Shown one piece after another: positions 37,078-45,741 of a stretch of DNA of 64,000 bases; the first letter of the stretch is position 1, and the number at the start of each line of letters is the position of its first letter. Location: NCBI GenBank assembly GCA_045105615.1, contig JBGCDS010000004.1:80008-144007 (forward strand). Direction: 5' to 3'. The notes under the pieces are model-generated. The model was not told the origin of the DNA. It made no database searches and saw nothing but the letters and a program-made list of their open reading frames with translations. The position numbers and the translations under genes are program-made. This DNA is from UBA1858 sp045105615. GTDB lineage: Bacteria; Pseudomonadota; Gammaproteobacteria; UBA4575.

Positions 37078-38430
37078 CTATGATGCCAGCTGCTGTTCAA
37101 GCTCATCACTAACATTCTCGTCACCAGCTCGCTCACCTCTATTCACGTTCGACGATTCGCTTTCTGGCAACTTAAATCCTGCAACAGACTTCTTAAGCCC
37201 ATTTGATAAAACTGTTAATTCACTTACTGAACTTGCAGTCTTAGTAGCACTACTCGACGTCTGTACTGTAATATCTTGAATCACGTTCATAGTCGTTGCT
37301 ACGTTCGTTGACGCTTGTGACTGCTTCGTTGCTGCAGTAGAAATATTTTGAATCAAGCCACTTAAGTTAGCCGAAACATTCTCGATTTCTGCCAATGCTT
37401 CACCAGCATCTTCGGCTAAGCGAGCACCATTAACCACGTTTGCGGTACTTTGCTCCATCGAATTTACAGCCTCATTAATATCACCTTGAATTGTTTTCAC
37501 TAGCGCTTCAATTTGCTTGGTAGCATTACCTGCTCGCTCAGCTAGTCGCTGCACCTCATCGGCAACTACCGCAAAACCACGTCCAGCCTCACCCGCACTA
37601 GATGCTTGAATAGCTGCATTCAGCGCAAGAATATTTGTTTGATCTGCAATTTCATCAATCAAACTCACCATATTTCCAATTTCCTGCGAACTCTCACCCA
37701 GTCGCTTAATACGCTTAGATGTTTCTTGTATTTGCTCACGAATAGTATCCATACCATCAATCGTACGACTTACTGTTTGCGCACCTTTGTGGGCAATATC
37801 AACTGACTTTTGCGCAACTTCAGCAGAAGTATTCGCGTTCTTTGATACATGCTTAATTGAACTTGCCATTTCAGTAATTGCTGAAGTTGCATTCGCTATT
37901 TCTCGCGATTGAACTTCACTTGAATCCGTTAGGTGACGAGTAATGTCCTGTGTTTGCACTGCGGCATGTGACACTTGAACTGCTGTTTTATTAATGGTTG
38001 TTACAAGGTTTCGTAACGCGTCAATTGAATAGTTCACTGAGTCTGCGATTGCACCAGTAATGTCTTCAGTCACTGTAGTGTGAACCGTAAGATCACCTTC
38101 AGCTAAATTTGTCATTTCATCAAGCAATAATAAAATTGCCTGTTGATTTCGTTTATTCTGTTCATCAATAGCATGTAACTGCTTTTTAACATGGGTACTC
38201 CAGCGCCAACTGAACCCCACTAACAATGCCATAATTGAAGCGCCAACAAAAAATGTAACCCCTGCTACTAGTCCACGCTGTGCTTCCTCAAATAACGAAG
38301 GAACTACTACCGCTATACATAAAACAGCTAACGTACACACAACACTCACAGACAAACCTATCAACATATAAAATGTTCTACGGTCTTTCTTATCTATAGA
38401 ATTATGTGAAATTATCTTTGGTACTGCCAT
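37078..38430 (-). CDS. pilJ: PilJ-like methyl-accepting chemotaxis protein without sensor domain
   Basis: A 450-residue chemoreceptor. Two membrane helices (about 20-43 and 51-73) are separated by only ~8 residues, so the large periplasmic PilJ domains of Pseudomonas (protein ~680 residues) are missing. A HAMP-like segment follows (~80-140), then a complete signalling domain with the hairpin tip EIADQTNILALNAAIQAS and GRGFAVVADEVQRLAERA. It would couple to PilI/ChpA. GGAGG precedes the ATG, with a small stem (GCTTAC/GTAAGC, 38447-38461) just upstream. Its stimulus must come from the membrane, cytoplasm or a partner. Confidence 0.88.
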   Translation of the reverse strand: MAVPKIISHNSIDKKDRRTFYMLIGLSVSVVCTLAVLCIAVVVPSLFEEAQRGLVAGVTFFVGASIMALLVGFSWRWSTHVKKQLHAIDEQNKRNQQAILLLLDEMTNLAEGDLTVHTTVTEDITGAIADSVNYSIDALRNLVTTINKTAVQVSHAAVQTQDITRHLTDSSEVQSREIANATSAITEMASSIKHVSKNANTSAEVAQKSVDIAHKGAQTVSRTIDGMDTIREQIQETSKRIKRLGESSQEIGNMVSLIDEIADQTNILALNAAIQASSAGEAGRGFAVVADEVQRLAERAGNATKQIEALVKTIQGDINEAVNSMEQSTANVVNGARLAEDAGEALAEIENVSANLSGLIQNISTAATKQSQASTNVATTMNVIQDITVQTSSSATKTASSVSELTVLSNGLKKSVAGFKLPESESSNVNRGERAGDENVSDELEQQLAS

Positions 38431-38564
38431 CCTTAACCTCCAAACCGCTTACCATGTAAGCATGCTTCCGTTCTTGATTTACCTTCACTCAACTATAATT
38501 AAACCAATTCTCTCTGATCTAATTATTGCACCAACTGCATTTTTATTATTTTTAACTCAGATAA

Positions 38565-39104
38565 TTAATTGTAATTTTTTTGCGTTTCTGTAAAACGCTC
38601 GTCATTAATCATTTTATTAAAATCACACACACCGTAATACACATCATTTTCTTCATATATTCCGGACAAGTAATTCACCAAGCCGTTATCCCAATGTTCT
38701 GGATAACTATCCTTAAATTCACTTTTTTGAAGATTCATTAAACCAACCGCATGATCAACAACAAAACCTAGAAGATTAGTCCCAACCTTATTCGCAATAA
38801 TTCTTTGCTTACCAACCTTCTTAACCGGATCAGAATTAAATAGAAAATTTTTCAAATCGATCAGTGTTAATAACTGGCCTCTGCGACTAGCTATTCCAAG
38901 CATCCATGGACGCGAAATTGGTATGCGTGAATAACTAATTTGTGAAATAATTTCAGTAGTATCATCTAATGGCAGCAATAAATCGTAGCGGCCAACACGA
39001 AAATGCAACGTTCTCATCACCGAACTACCACTAGCCAAGACGGAACCTGATTCTGATGAAAATCTCTGATCCAACTGATTTAAGTAACTGAATGCTGTCA
39101 TCAT
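38565..39104 (-). CDS. pilI: CheW-type coupling protein PilI
   Basis: A 179-residue CheW-domain protein (LHFRVGRYDLLLPLDDTTEII, ISRPWMLGIASRRGQLLTLIDLKNFL, GFVVDHAVGLM). It should couple the receptor PilJ to the kinase ChpA. Its place between pilH and pilJ is as in Pseudomonas. The 134 bp after it, before pilJ, is longer than other gaps in the operon and could hold an internal promoter, though none is convincing. Confidence 0.9.
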   Translation of the reverse strand: MMTAFSYLNQLDQRFSSESGSVLASGSSVMRTLHFRVGRYDLLLPLDDTTEIISQISYSRIPISRPWMLGIASRRGQLLTLIDLKNFLFNSDPVKKVGKQRIIANKVGTNLLGFVVDHAVGLMNLQKSEFKDSYPEHWDNGLVNYLSGIYEENDVYYGVCDFNKMINDERFTETQKNYN

Positions 39105-39113
39105 ATATCTCTA

Positions 39114-39476
39114 TTAAATGAGATAACTTTCAACTGATGCCAACAGTGACTTGCCATCAACCGGTTTCGTTATATACGCTTTAGCACCTTGTCTACTTGC
39201 CCACACTTGATCAGTTTGATCATTTTTAGTGCTCACCATCAATACAGGTATATCTGCTGTATCAGGCGATTTAGTTAAAAATCGCGTCGCTTGAAAACCA
39301 TTCATGCCGGGCATTACTACATCCATGAGAATTAAATCAGGATGTTTCGTTTTTGCCATTTCAATACCCTGCTCTGCATTTTCTGCAAGACTAATTTCAT
39401 AGCCATTTTCAGACAAAACATTTTTGAGAAAATGTCTTTCTGTAGGAGAGTCATCAACAATTAAAATATGCGCCAT
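39114..39476 (-). CDS. pilH: Response regulator PilH
   Basis: A 120-residue single-domain CheY-like receiver. The acidic pocket is in ILIVDDSPTE, the phospho-acceptor Asp in LILMDVVMPGMNG, then Thr/Ser in MVSTK and the conserved Lys in YITKPVDG. In Pseudomonas PilH counters PilG and influences retraction. No output domain. Confidence 0.93.
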   Translation of the reverse strand: MAHILIVDDSPTERHFLKNVLSENGYEISLAENAEQGIEMAKTKHPDLILMDVVMPGMNGFQATRFLTKSPDTADIPVLMVSTKNDQTDQVWASRQGAKAYITKPVDGKSLLASVESYLI

Positions 39477-39496
39477 AATTTATGTCTCGCTAATTT

Positions 39497-39946
39497 CTAG
39501 TTATTTTCTGACTGCGCATGACGATTAACTGCTTGCAGCAGATCATCGCGTGTAAATGGTTTGGTCAGGTATTCTTCTGATCCAACAATACGCCCTCTGG
39601 CCTTATCAAAAATACTATCTTTACTTGTCAACATAATCACCGGTGTATCTCTAAACTGGCGGTTGTTTTTAATCAAGGTACAAGTTTGATAGCCATCTAA
39701 TCTAGGCATCATTATGTCAACAAAAATGATGTCGGGCTTATTCACAGCAATCACTGCTAACGCCTCGAAACCATCTTCAGCGGTTAACACTTCACAACCT
39801 TCTTTACTTAATAAAGTCTCAGCAGACTTTCTAATTGTCTTACTATCATCAATAATCATCACCTTAAGCGATGACAAGTCAGCTGAATTTGACTGTTCGA
39901 GTTCAGGTAATGAACTGTTCTCTATATTTTGTGCTCCCAATTTCAT
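39497..39946 (-). CDS. pilG: Response regulator PilG
   Basis: A 149-residue receiver with a ~27-residue N-terminal extension. VMIIDDSKTIRKSAE, the acceptor Asp in DIIFVDIMMPRLDGYQT, MLTSKD and EYLTKPFTRD are typical of PilG, which promotes pilus extension in Pseudomonas. It is the first gene of pilG-H-I-J-chpA-chpC. Its ATG follows GGAGA and a hairpin with GGA in the loop (39953-39972). Confidence 0.92.
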   Translation of the reverse strand: MKLGAQNIENSSLPELEQSNSADLSSLKVMIIDDSKTIRKSAETLLSKEGCEVLTAEDGFEALAVIAVNKPDIIFVDIMMPRLDGYQTCTLIKNNRQFRDTPVIMLTSKDSIFDKARGRIVGSEEYLTKPFTRDDLLQAVNRHAQSENN

Positions 39947-39952
39947 TCTCCA

Positions 39953-39972
39953 GAGCTGTTATCCTGCAGCTC
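39953..39972 (-). promoter_or_regulatory. Hairpin abutting the pilG ribosome site; possible CsrA/RsmA site
   Basis: On the minus strand GAGCTG and CAGCTC form a 6-bp stem with loop CAGGATAA, followed after one base by GGAGA and the pilG ATG. A GGA in a hairpin loop plus a second GGA at the Shine-Dalgarno is the layout bound by CsrA/RsmA. This is a shape match only; no csrA gene is in the window. Confidence 0.4.
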
Positions 39973-40132
39973 AAATCGTTTATATTTAATCAGCCAGCAA
40001 ACTGGCCATGATGCAAACGAAGATATGTTTTATCTCTTATATGCACACGGTACTGAACCGGACGAATACAAGGTAGTCCTAGAACAAACTAAGCCGATAT
40101 AACGGCAAATATGCCAGACAGAGGATCAGAGT

Positions 40133-41080
40133 ATGACCACTAAAATTGCAGTAATCATGGATCCGATTGAATCAATCCATACCTACAAAGACAGCACATT
40201 TGCGATGCTATTAGAAGCTCAGCGCAGGTCTTGGAGTATCTACTACATACGCCCCAACAGCTTATACGTTCTGGATGGAAGGCCATTTGCGCAGGCTGCG
40301 TCGCTCTCTGTGGAAGATATGTCACAAAATTGGTACCAGTTAGAAGATTACTTCGATATCGATTTATCAGAATTTAATGTCATCCTGATGCGCAAAGATC
40401 CTCCCTTTAATATGGAGTACATCTACACAACTTATGTGCTGGAACTTGCACAAATTGCAGGTGCTTGCGTAGTCAATAACCCCACATCTTTACGTAACAT
40501 GAACGAGAAGTTCTCTATTGTTAACTTCCCTAGTTGTTGCACACCGACACTAGTAACTCGCGACAGAGAAAGAATAAATCAGTTCGTTGGTAAACATAGC
40601 GATGTGGTAGTTAAGCCTATGGATGCGATGGGAGGGGAATCTATATTTAGAATCACACCCAATGATAGTAACAAGAACTCAATAATCGACCAGATTACTA
40701 AAAAAGGCGCCACAACCATTATGGCTCAGCGTTTTATTCCAGAAATTAGTCAAGGTGACAAACGTATATTAATGATTAACGGAGAACCGATTGACTATGC
40801 ACTTGCTCGAGTACCTGCTTCAGGAGAGTTCCGCGGAAACCTAGCAGCTGGTGGCTCAGGACATGGAGTACCGTTAAGCGACAAAGACCGGCGGATTTGC
40901 ACAGAAATCAAAACAACTTTAGTAGATAATGGAATATTATTTGCGGGTATCGATATTATTGGATCATATTTAACGGAAATTAATATCACTAGCCCTACAT
41001 GTATTCGTGAACTTGATGCTCAATACAACCTAAACATAAGTGGCATATTATTCGACCATATTGAAACACTGTTAGACTAA
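40133..41080 (+). CDS. gshB: Glutathione synthetase
   Basis: A 315-residue ATP-grasp ligase adding glycine to gamma-glutamylcysteine. MDPIESIHTYKDSTFAMLLEAQ, MRKDPPFNMEYIYTTYVLE, VVKPMDAMGGESIF and the C-terminal GIDIIGSYLTEINITSPT are diagnostic. AGAGGA precedes the ATG. It faces pilG and starts the plus-strand run to pyrK, as in Pseudomonas. Confidence 0.97.
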   Translation: MTTKIAVIMDPIESIHTYKDSTFAMLLEAQRRSWSIYYIRPNSLYVLDGRPFAQAASLSVEDMSQNWYQLEDYFDIDLSEFNVILMRKDPPFNMEYIYTTYVLELAQIAGACVVNNPTSLRNMNEKFSIVNFPSCCTPTLVTRDRERINQFVGKHSDVVVKPMDAMGGESIFRITPNDSNKNSIIDQITKKGATTIMAQRFIPEISQGDKRILMINGEPIDYALARVPASGEFRGNLAAGGSGHGVPLSDKDRRICTEIKTTLVDNGILFAGIDIIGSYLTEINITSPTCIRELDAQYNLNISGILFDHIETLLD

Positions 41081-41116
41081 CCATTCAAAAACCTTGTAAT
41101 TTTATTTGCACCCTAA

Positions 41117-41989
41117 ATGACCCCAGCCATCGCCGCACCAAAAGTATCTTCAAATGACAGGATAAGTTTTACCCTCCTGTTAGCTGTTGCTTTTCACGGG
41201 CTACTAATTTTAGGTCTTGGCTTTGAGTTAATAAAAAATCACTCAGCGCCTCCATCAACGATTGAAGTTATTCTAACCAAAACTCAAAACGTAGATACTC
41301 CTGATGATGCAAAGGCAATTGCAGAAAACAATCAAGTTCAAAGTGGAAGCGTTGATTTTGATGCTCGCCCCACTTCCCCCTCATTGACAAAAAAAGCTTT
41401 ACAGGGCAACGATCAGACCAGCAGCCAGGACATGACAGAAAGCACTACACGAGCAGCTGAGAATGAAATAGTGGTGCATCAAAATGACCCTGACGATGAG
41501 AAATCATCACAGCGCTTCACTAACGAAAAAAATTCCAAGGTTGACCAAAAAGAATTACGCAAAAACCAGCAAAATATTGCCCAATTAGTCTCTGAGCTAA
41601 GTCGAGAAAAACAGTTATACGCGAAACGTCCTCGCATCAATCATATTGATACCTTAAGCGCCAAATCAGCCATTGAAGCGAAATACATTAAAGACTGGGT
41701 AGAGAAAGTTGAAATCATCGGTAACATTAATTACCCAAGACAGGCCAAACAAAAAAAATTATCAGGAACATTAATACTAAGCGTACTGGTGAATTATGAT
41801 GGTTCAGTCATATCCTCTAAAGTTCATCAAAAATCAGGAGAAAGATTACTAGATGACGCTGCAATTAAAGTAGTACGATTAGCCGCTCCATATAAACAGT
41901 TCCCCACAGAAATGCGTGAACAATACGACCAACTTATGATAACTCGCACTTGGATTTATCATAGTGATAACAAATTAAGCACCCAGTAA
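41117..41989 (+). CDS. TonB-like energy transducer (TonB3 position)
   Basis: A 290-residue TonB-family protein: one N-terminal helix (about 18-40), a long charged spacer rich in Gln, Asn, Asp and Lys (45-195), and a C-terminal TonB domain with NYPRQAKQKKLSGTLILSVLVNYDGSV and a terminal ITRTWIY. The spacer lacks the Pro-Lys/Pro-Glu repeats of classical TonB. Its position between gshB and yqgE matches Pseudomonas tonB3, reported to affect twitching motility, so a pilus-related role is as likely as iron uptake. No ExbBD is near. Confidence 0.82.
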   Translation: MTPAIAAPKVSSNDRISFTLLLAVAFHGLLILGLGFELIKNHSAPPSTIEVILTKTQNVDTPDDAKAIAENNQVQSGSVDFDARPTSPSLTKKALQGNDQTSSQDMTESTTRAAENEIVVHQNDPDDEKSSQRFTNEKNSKVDQKELRKNQQNIAQLVSELSREKQLYAKRPRINHIDTLSAKSAIEAKYIKDWVEKVEIIGNINYPRQAKQKKLSGTLILSVLVNYDGSVISSKVHQKSGERLLDDAAIKVVRLAAPYKQFPTEMREQYDQLMITRTWIYHSDNKLSTQ

Positions 41990-41998
41990 TCAACACAC

Positions 41999-42571
41999 GT
42001 GCCAGATACAAACACTTCTCTACGCGCGCAAATACTAATAGCGATGCCATCGCTATATGATCCCAACTTTTCTAAAACCATCACGCTTATTTGTGAACAT
42101 AGCGTTGAAGAAGGGGCGATGGGTATTATCCTTAATCAGCCAACCTCTTTAAATATTTATGAGTTGATTGAGAGCAGTAATACAAAAAAGAATGAAAAAG
42201 ATCCTCTATTATCGATACGCATTCACTCTGGTGGTCCTGTAGACAAAGATCATGGTTTCATATTGCACGATTGTGACATTGAACGCGAATCAACTATACA
42301 AATCACTCCAACATTATTCCTCACCTCATCCTCGGGTATGTTAGATGAAATAACTGAACACAAAGGGCCGGACAACAAAATAATCGCCTTGGGTTACGCA
42401 GGTTGGTCACCAGGACAACTTGAAGCTGAAATATCAGCCAACTCATGGTTAACCACTGAATATCAACACCAACTTGTGTTTAATACACCTGCGGATAAAC
42501 AATGGTTGGAAGCTGGCAAACAACTAGGGATTGATCTCAACCTATTAAACAGCCAACCCGGACATGCCTGA
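41999..42571 (+). CDS. yqgE: YqgE/AlgH family protein
   Basis: A 190-residue UPF0301 protein: ILIAMPSLYDPNFSKTITLICEH, GAMGIILNQPTS, GGPV and GYAGWSPGQLEAEI are family marks. The Pseudomonas member AlgH was linked to alginate regulation, but the biochemical role is unknown. The start is GTG at 41999, which places LIAMP as in relatives. It overlaps ruvX by 8 bp. Confidence 0.9.
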   Translation: MPDTNTSLRAQILIAMPSLYDPNFSKTITLICEHSVEEGAMGIILNQPTSLNIYELIESSNTKKNEKDPLLSIRIHSGGPVDKDHGFILHDCDIERESTIQITPTLFLTSSSGMLDEITEHKGPDNKIIALGYAGWSPGQLEAEISANSWLTTEYQHQLVFNTPADKQWLEAGKQLGIDLNLLNSQPGHA

Positions 42572-43007
42572 CACATCAACACAACATCAAGTGTATCTTG
42601 CCTTTGATTTTGGAGAACGCCGTACTGGTGTAGCCTTAGGCCAAAGCATTACGGCTAGTGCTAGACCTTTAACCACCATCACCAGCACAGATAAGCAACC
42701 CAATTGGCTGAAAATCGAAAGCTTATTAAAAGAATGGCAGCCCACACAATTAATCGTTGGAATGCCAGGCGACGTTGAAGAGAACAAAGCTTTACGTAAA
42801 AAAATTCGCCGATTTTGTGCTGAGCTTGCGACCAAATCACACCTGCCTGTGATGACACATGATGAAACTCTAACCTCTGATGAAGCTTATATGCATCTAA
42901 AAAACAAAAGACGCAGCATAAAGGGCAAAATAAATAAACAGAATATCGACCAAATCGCCGCCGCAATTTTGTTGGAATCATGGATGAGTGTTAACCTACC
43001 CACATGA
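42564..43007 (+). CDS. ruvX: Holliday-junction resolvase-like protein RuvX/YqgF
   Basis: A 147-residue RNase H-fold nuclease. FDFGERRTGVALGQ gives the first Asp; LIVGMP, DETLTSDEA and the terminal Asp in NIDQIAAAILLESW complete the acidic site. The E. coli protein matures the 5' end of 16S rRNA. It overlaps yqgE upstream and pyrR downstream (ATGA, 4 bp). Confidence 0.93.
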   Translation: MPDTSTQHQVYLAFDFGERRTGVALGQSITASARPLTTITSTDKQPNWLKIESLLKEWQPTQLIVGMPGDVEENKALRKKIRRFCAELATKSHLPVMTHDETLTSDEAYMHLKNKRRSIKGKINKQNIDQIAAAILLESWMSVNLPT

Positions 43008-43504
43008 ATATTAATGTTGATGAACTAATCAGTAACCTCACCAGCCATACTCAAGCATTGGTCAAAACACTGGGGACAGATCAACCATTAATTGTCGGAA
43101 TCCATACAGGTGGTATTTGGATTGCAGAACATTTGCATTCGGCACTTAACTTAGAAAAACCAATGGGCATTCTAGATATCTCATTTTATCGAGATGACTT
43201 CAGTCGGCTCGGCCTTAATCCTCAAGTTAAGCCATCAAAGATACCGCTCGATATTACCGATGAGCATATTATTCTGGTAGATGATGTCTTACACACCGGG
43301 CGCACTGTACGAGCCGCACTCAATGAATTATTTGATTATGGACGCCCTGCTAGCGTGAATCTAGCAGTATTGGTAGACCGAGGTGGGCGCGAATTACCCG
43401 TTGCAGCGCAAGTTGCCGGTAAAACAATTGACCTACCCCCTCACCAGCATGTAAAACTAAGCGGGCCCGAGCCATTAAAGCTTGAGGTCGTCACAATCAG
43501 TTGA
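43004..43504 (+). CDS. pyrR: Bifunctional PyrR: pyr regulator / uracil phosphoribosyltransferase
   Basis: A 166-residue PRTase with the PRPP loop LVDDVLHTGRTVRAAL and GIHTGGIWIA. In Bacillus PyrR binds pyr mRNA; in Pseudomonas-type operons it regulates by other means. No RNA anti-terminator structure was recognised in the 39 bp before pyrB. It lies directly upstream of pyrB, so a role in pyrimidine control is likely. Confidence 0.92.
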   Translation: MNINVDELISNLTSHTQALVKTLGTDQPLIVGIHTGGIWIAEHLHSALNLEKPMGILDISFYRDDFSRLGLNPQVKPSKIPLDITDEHIILVDDVLHTGRTVRAALNELFDYGRPASVNLAVLVDRGGRELPVAAQVAGKTIDLPPHQHVKLSGPEPLKLEVVTIS

Positions 43505-43543
43505 TATAGCCAACTAATATACAAGAATAACGACTAATAACGG

Positions 43544-44464
43544 ATGCAACATTTTCTAACAACTGAATCACTAAGCAAAGATCAGTTGACTAATATTTTA
43601 GATACTGCTGAGTCATTTACTAATGTGGACGGTGGAACCGTTAAAAAAGTACCTCTACTCCGAGGGAAAACCATCGTTAATTTATTCTTTGAAGCTAGTA
43701 CACGAACTCGCACCACTTTTGAGCTGGCTGCAAAAAGACTATCTGCCGATGTCCTAAATATAAACATTAATTCTTCTGCCACCGTCAAAGGTGAAAGCTT
43801 ACTGGATACTTTGCGTAATCTAGAAGCTATGCACGTAGATATGTTCATTATTCGCCATCAAGATAGTGGTGCTGCAGAGTTTTTATCTCGACACATATCT
43901 CCGCACATTAGCGTGATCAATGCTGGTGATGGACGTCATGCACATCCAACTCAAGCAATGTTAGACATGTTCACAATTCGCAAAATCAAAGGCGGTTTTG
44001 ATAATCTCAAAGTCGCAATCGTAGGCGATTTACTTCACTCTCGAGTAGCACGTTCACAAATACATGCTTTAAAGACACTCGGCGCAAAAGAAATACGCGT
44101 GATCGCACCACGCACTTTACTTCCCGCACGCATTGAAAGTTTAGGCGTAAAAGTATTTCACAAAATGGAAGCAGGACTAAAAGGTGTTGATGTTATTGTC
44201 ATGCTGAGATTACAAAAAGAGCGTATGCAGGGTGCACTACTCCCAAGTGAACACGAATATTTTAACTTGTTTGGCTTAACTAAAGAACGCATTGCGTTAG
44301 CTGCTAAAGATGCCATTGTCATGCACCCAGGACCAATCAATCGTGGCGTCGAAATAAGTTCAGAAGTCGCAGATGGCCCCCAATCAGTCATTTTACAGCA
44401 AGTTTCTTACAGCATCGCTGTACGCATGGCGATAATGTCCATGCTGGCAGGGCATCAGTCATGA
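43544..44464 (+). CDS. pyrB: Aspartate carbamoyltransferase catalytic subunit
   Basis: A 306-residue ATCase catalytic chain. The carbamoyl-phosphate site STRTRT is at 52-57, with HPTQAMLDMFTI and VMLRLQKERMQG downstream. No pyrI regulatory gene follows; instead the next gene is a pseudo-dihydroorotase overlapping by ATGA. This is the Pseudomonas-type class A ATCase, a dodecamer whose assembly needs the PyrC' chain. Confidence 0.97.
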   Translation: MQHFLTTESLSKDQLTNILDTAESFTNVDGGTVKKVPLLRGKTIVNLFFEASTRTRTTFELAAKRLSADVLNININSSATVKGESLLDTLRNLEAMHVDMFIIRHQDSGAAEFLSRHISPHISVINAGDGRHAHPTQAMLDMFTIRKIKGGFDNLKVAIVGDLLHSRVARSQIHALKTLGAKEIRVIAPRTLLPARIESLGVKVFHKMEAGLKGVDVIVMLRLQKERMQGALLPSEHEYFNLFGLTKERIALAAKDAIVMHPGPINRGVEISSEVADGPQSVILQQVSYSIAVRMAIMSMLAGHQS

Positions 44465-45741
44465 AAATAGAAATCAATAACGCTCACATTGTTGACCCTA
44501 AAAATAGAGTCAATAAAGTTTCAAATATATATATACATAACAAATCTATTGCTGCTGTCGGTAACAAACCTGCTAATTGGCAAGCAGATAGCAGTATTGA
44601 TGCTAAAGGTAGTTATCTATTCCCTGGTTTTGTTGATATCGCTACTCGCTTAAGAGAACCAGGACAAGAACACAAAGCTACTATTGCTAGTGAAACTTAT
44701 GCTGCTGTTAGCGGCGGCATTACTTCAGTTGTTTGCTTACCAGATACTGATCCCGCAATAAATTCTCCAGCCGAAGTGGAATTAATACAACAACGCACAA
44801 ATGCAACAGGTCACTGCCATGTTTATGTCATAGGTGCACTTACCTCACAGCTAAAAGGCTCCATGTTAAGCGAGATGGCCGCATTAAAAGAGGCGGGCGT
44901 TGTTGGTGTTAGCAATGTGCTGCATCCAATGACCAATAATTTAGTCTTGAGACGTGCGATGGAATATGCCTCCAGCCAAGACCTAACCCTGTTCTACCAA
45001 CCGATGGATCATCATCTAGCGGAAAATGGGTGTGTGCATGAAGGCATGTCAGCGACACGTATGGGACTAACAGGCATACCCACCGCCGCTGAAACCGCTG
45101 CTGTTGGATCATGTTTAGCATTAATAGAACAAACTGGTGTACACGTACACTTCTGCAGGTTATCCACACAACGTGCTATGCAGATGTTAGAGCGAGCAAA
45201 ATTTGATGGTGCACCCATCAGCGCAGATATATGTGCTCATCAACTATTTTTGAGTGACATGGATATTTCTGATTTTGATGGCAATTACCATGTACTGCCA
45301 CCGCTGAGAAGTCGTACTGATGTTGCTGGCTTAAGACATAGGTTAAATAGCGAGATTATCGTTAGCCTATGTTCAGACCATCAACCACATGAACGTGATG
45401 CCAAGCTAGCTCCATTCGCATCTACCGAACCTGGTATATCTGCATTAGAAACTCTGCTACCACTTGCCCTAAAGTTAGTGAAAGATGAGGTCGCTAGCTT
45501 GACCGATATTATTTCACTACTTACTCACAAACCTGCACAATTACTTAATATAAAAGCCGGCGATTTATCACCAGGACAATCTGCAGATTTGTGTATTTGT
45601 GACCCCACTATTGAATGGCAGCTAACTGCTGAAAACATGCATAGCCGTGGCAAAAATACGCCTTTCTTAAACCGAACATTCAAAGGAAAAGTGACTCATA
45701 CCTTTGTTAACGGAAAACTTGTTTTCGAAACTAGCTCATGA
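44461..45741 (+). CDS. pyrC': Non-catalytic dihydroorotase homologue (PyrC')
   Basis: A 426-residue amidohydrolase-fold protein that has lost its zinc site. Where active enzymes read GFVDxHxHLREPG, this has GFVDIATRLREPG, so both metal histidines are gone. A later metal histidine (HICHVST in active forms) is Arg in HFCRLST. SDHQPH keeps the final Asp. In Pseudomonas this pseudoenzyme is a structural partner of PyrB. An active dihydroorotase must be encoded elsewhere. Confidence 0.93.
   Translation: MKIEINNAHIVDPKNRVNKVSNIYIHNKSIAAVGNKPANWQADSSIDAKGSYLFPGFVDIATRLREPGQEHKATIASETYAAVSGGITSVVCLPDTDPAINSPAEVELIQQRTNATGHCHVYVIGALTSQLKGSMLSEMAALKEAGVVGVSNVLHPMTNNLVLRRAMEYASSQDLTLFYQPMDHHLAENGCVHEGMSATRMGLTGIPTAAETAAVGSCLALIEQTGVHVHFCRLSTQRAMQMLERAKFDGAPISADICAHQLFLSDMDISDFDGNYHVLPPLRSRTDVAGLRHRLNSEIIVSLCSDHQPHERDAKLAPFASTEPGISALETLLPLALKLVKDEVASLTDIISLLTHKPAQLLNIKAGDLSPGQSADLCICDPTIEWQLTAENMHSRGKNTPFLNRTFKGKVTHTFVNGKLVFETSS

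Noticed and set aside
40025..40102. A 25-codon ORF between pilG and gshB whose translation (FYLLYAHGTEPDEYKVVLEQ...) looks protein-like
   Set aside because: No ribosome site, no start other than an internal ATG, and no recognised homology. It may be a remnant; too short to support.
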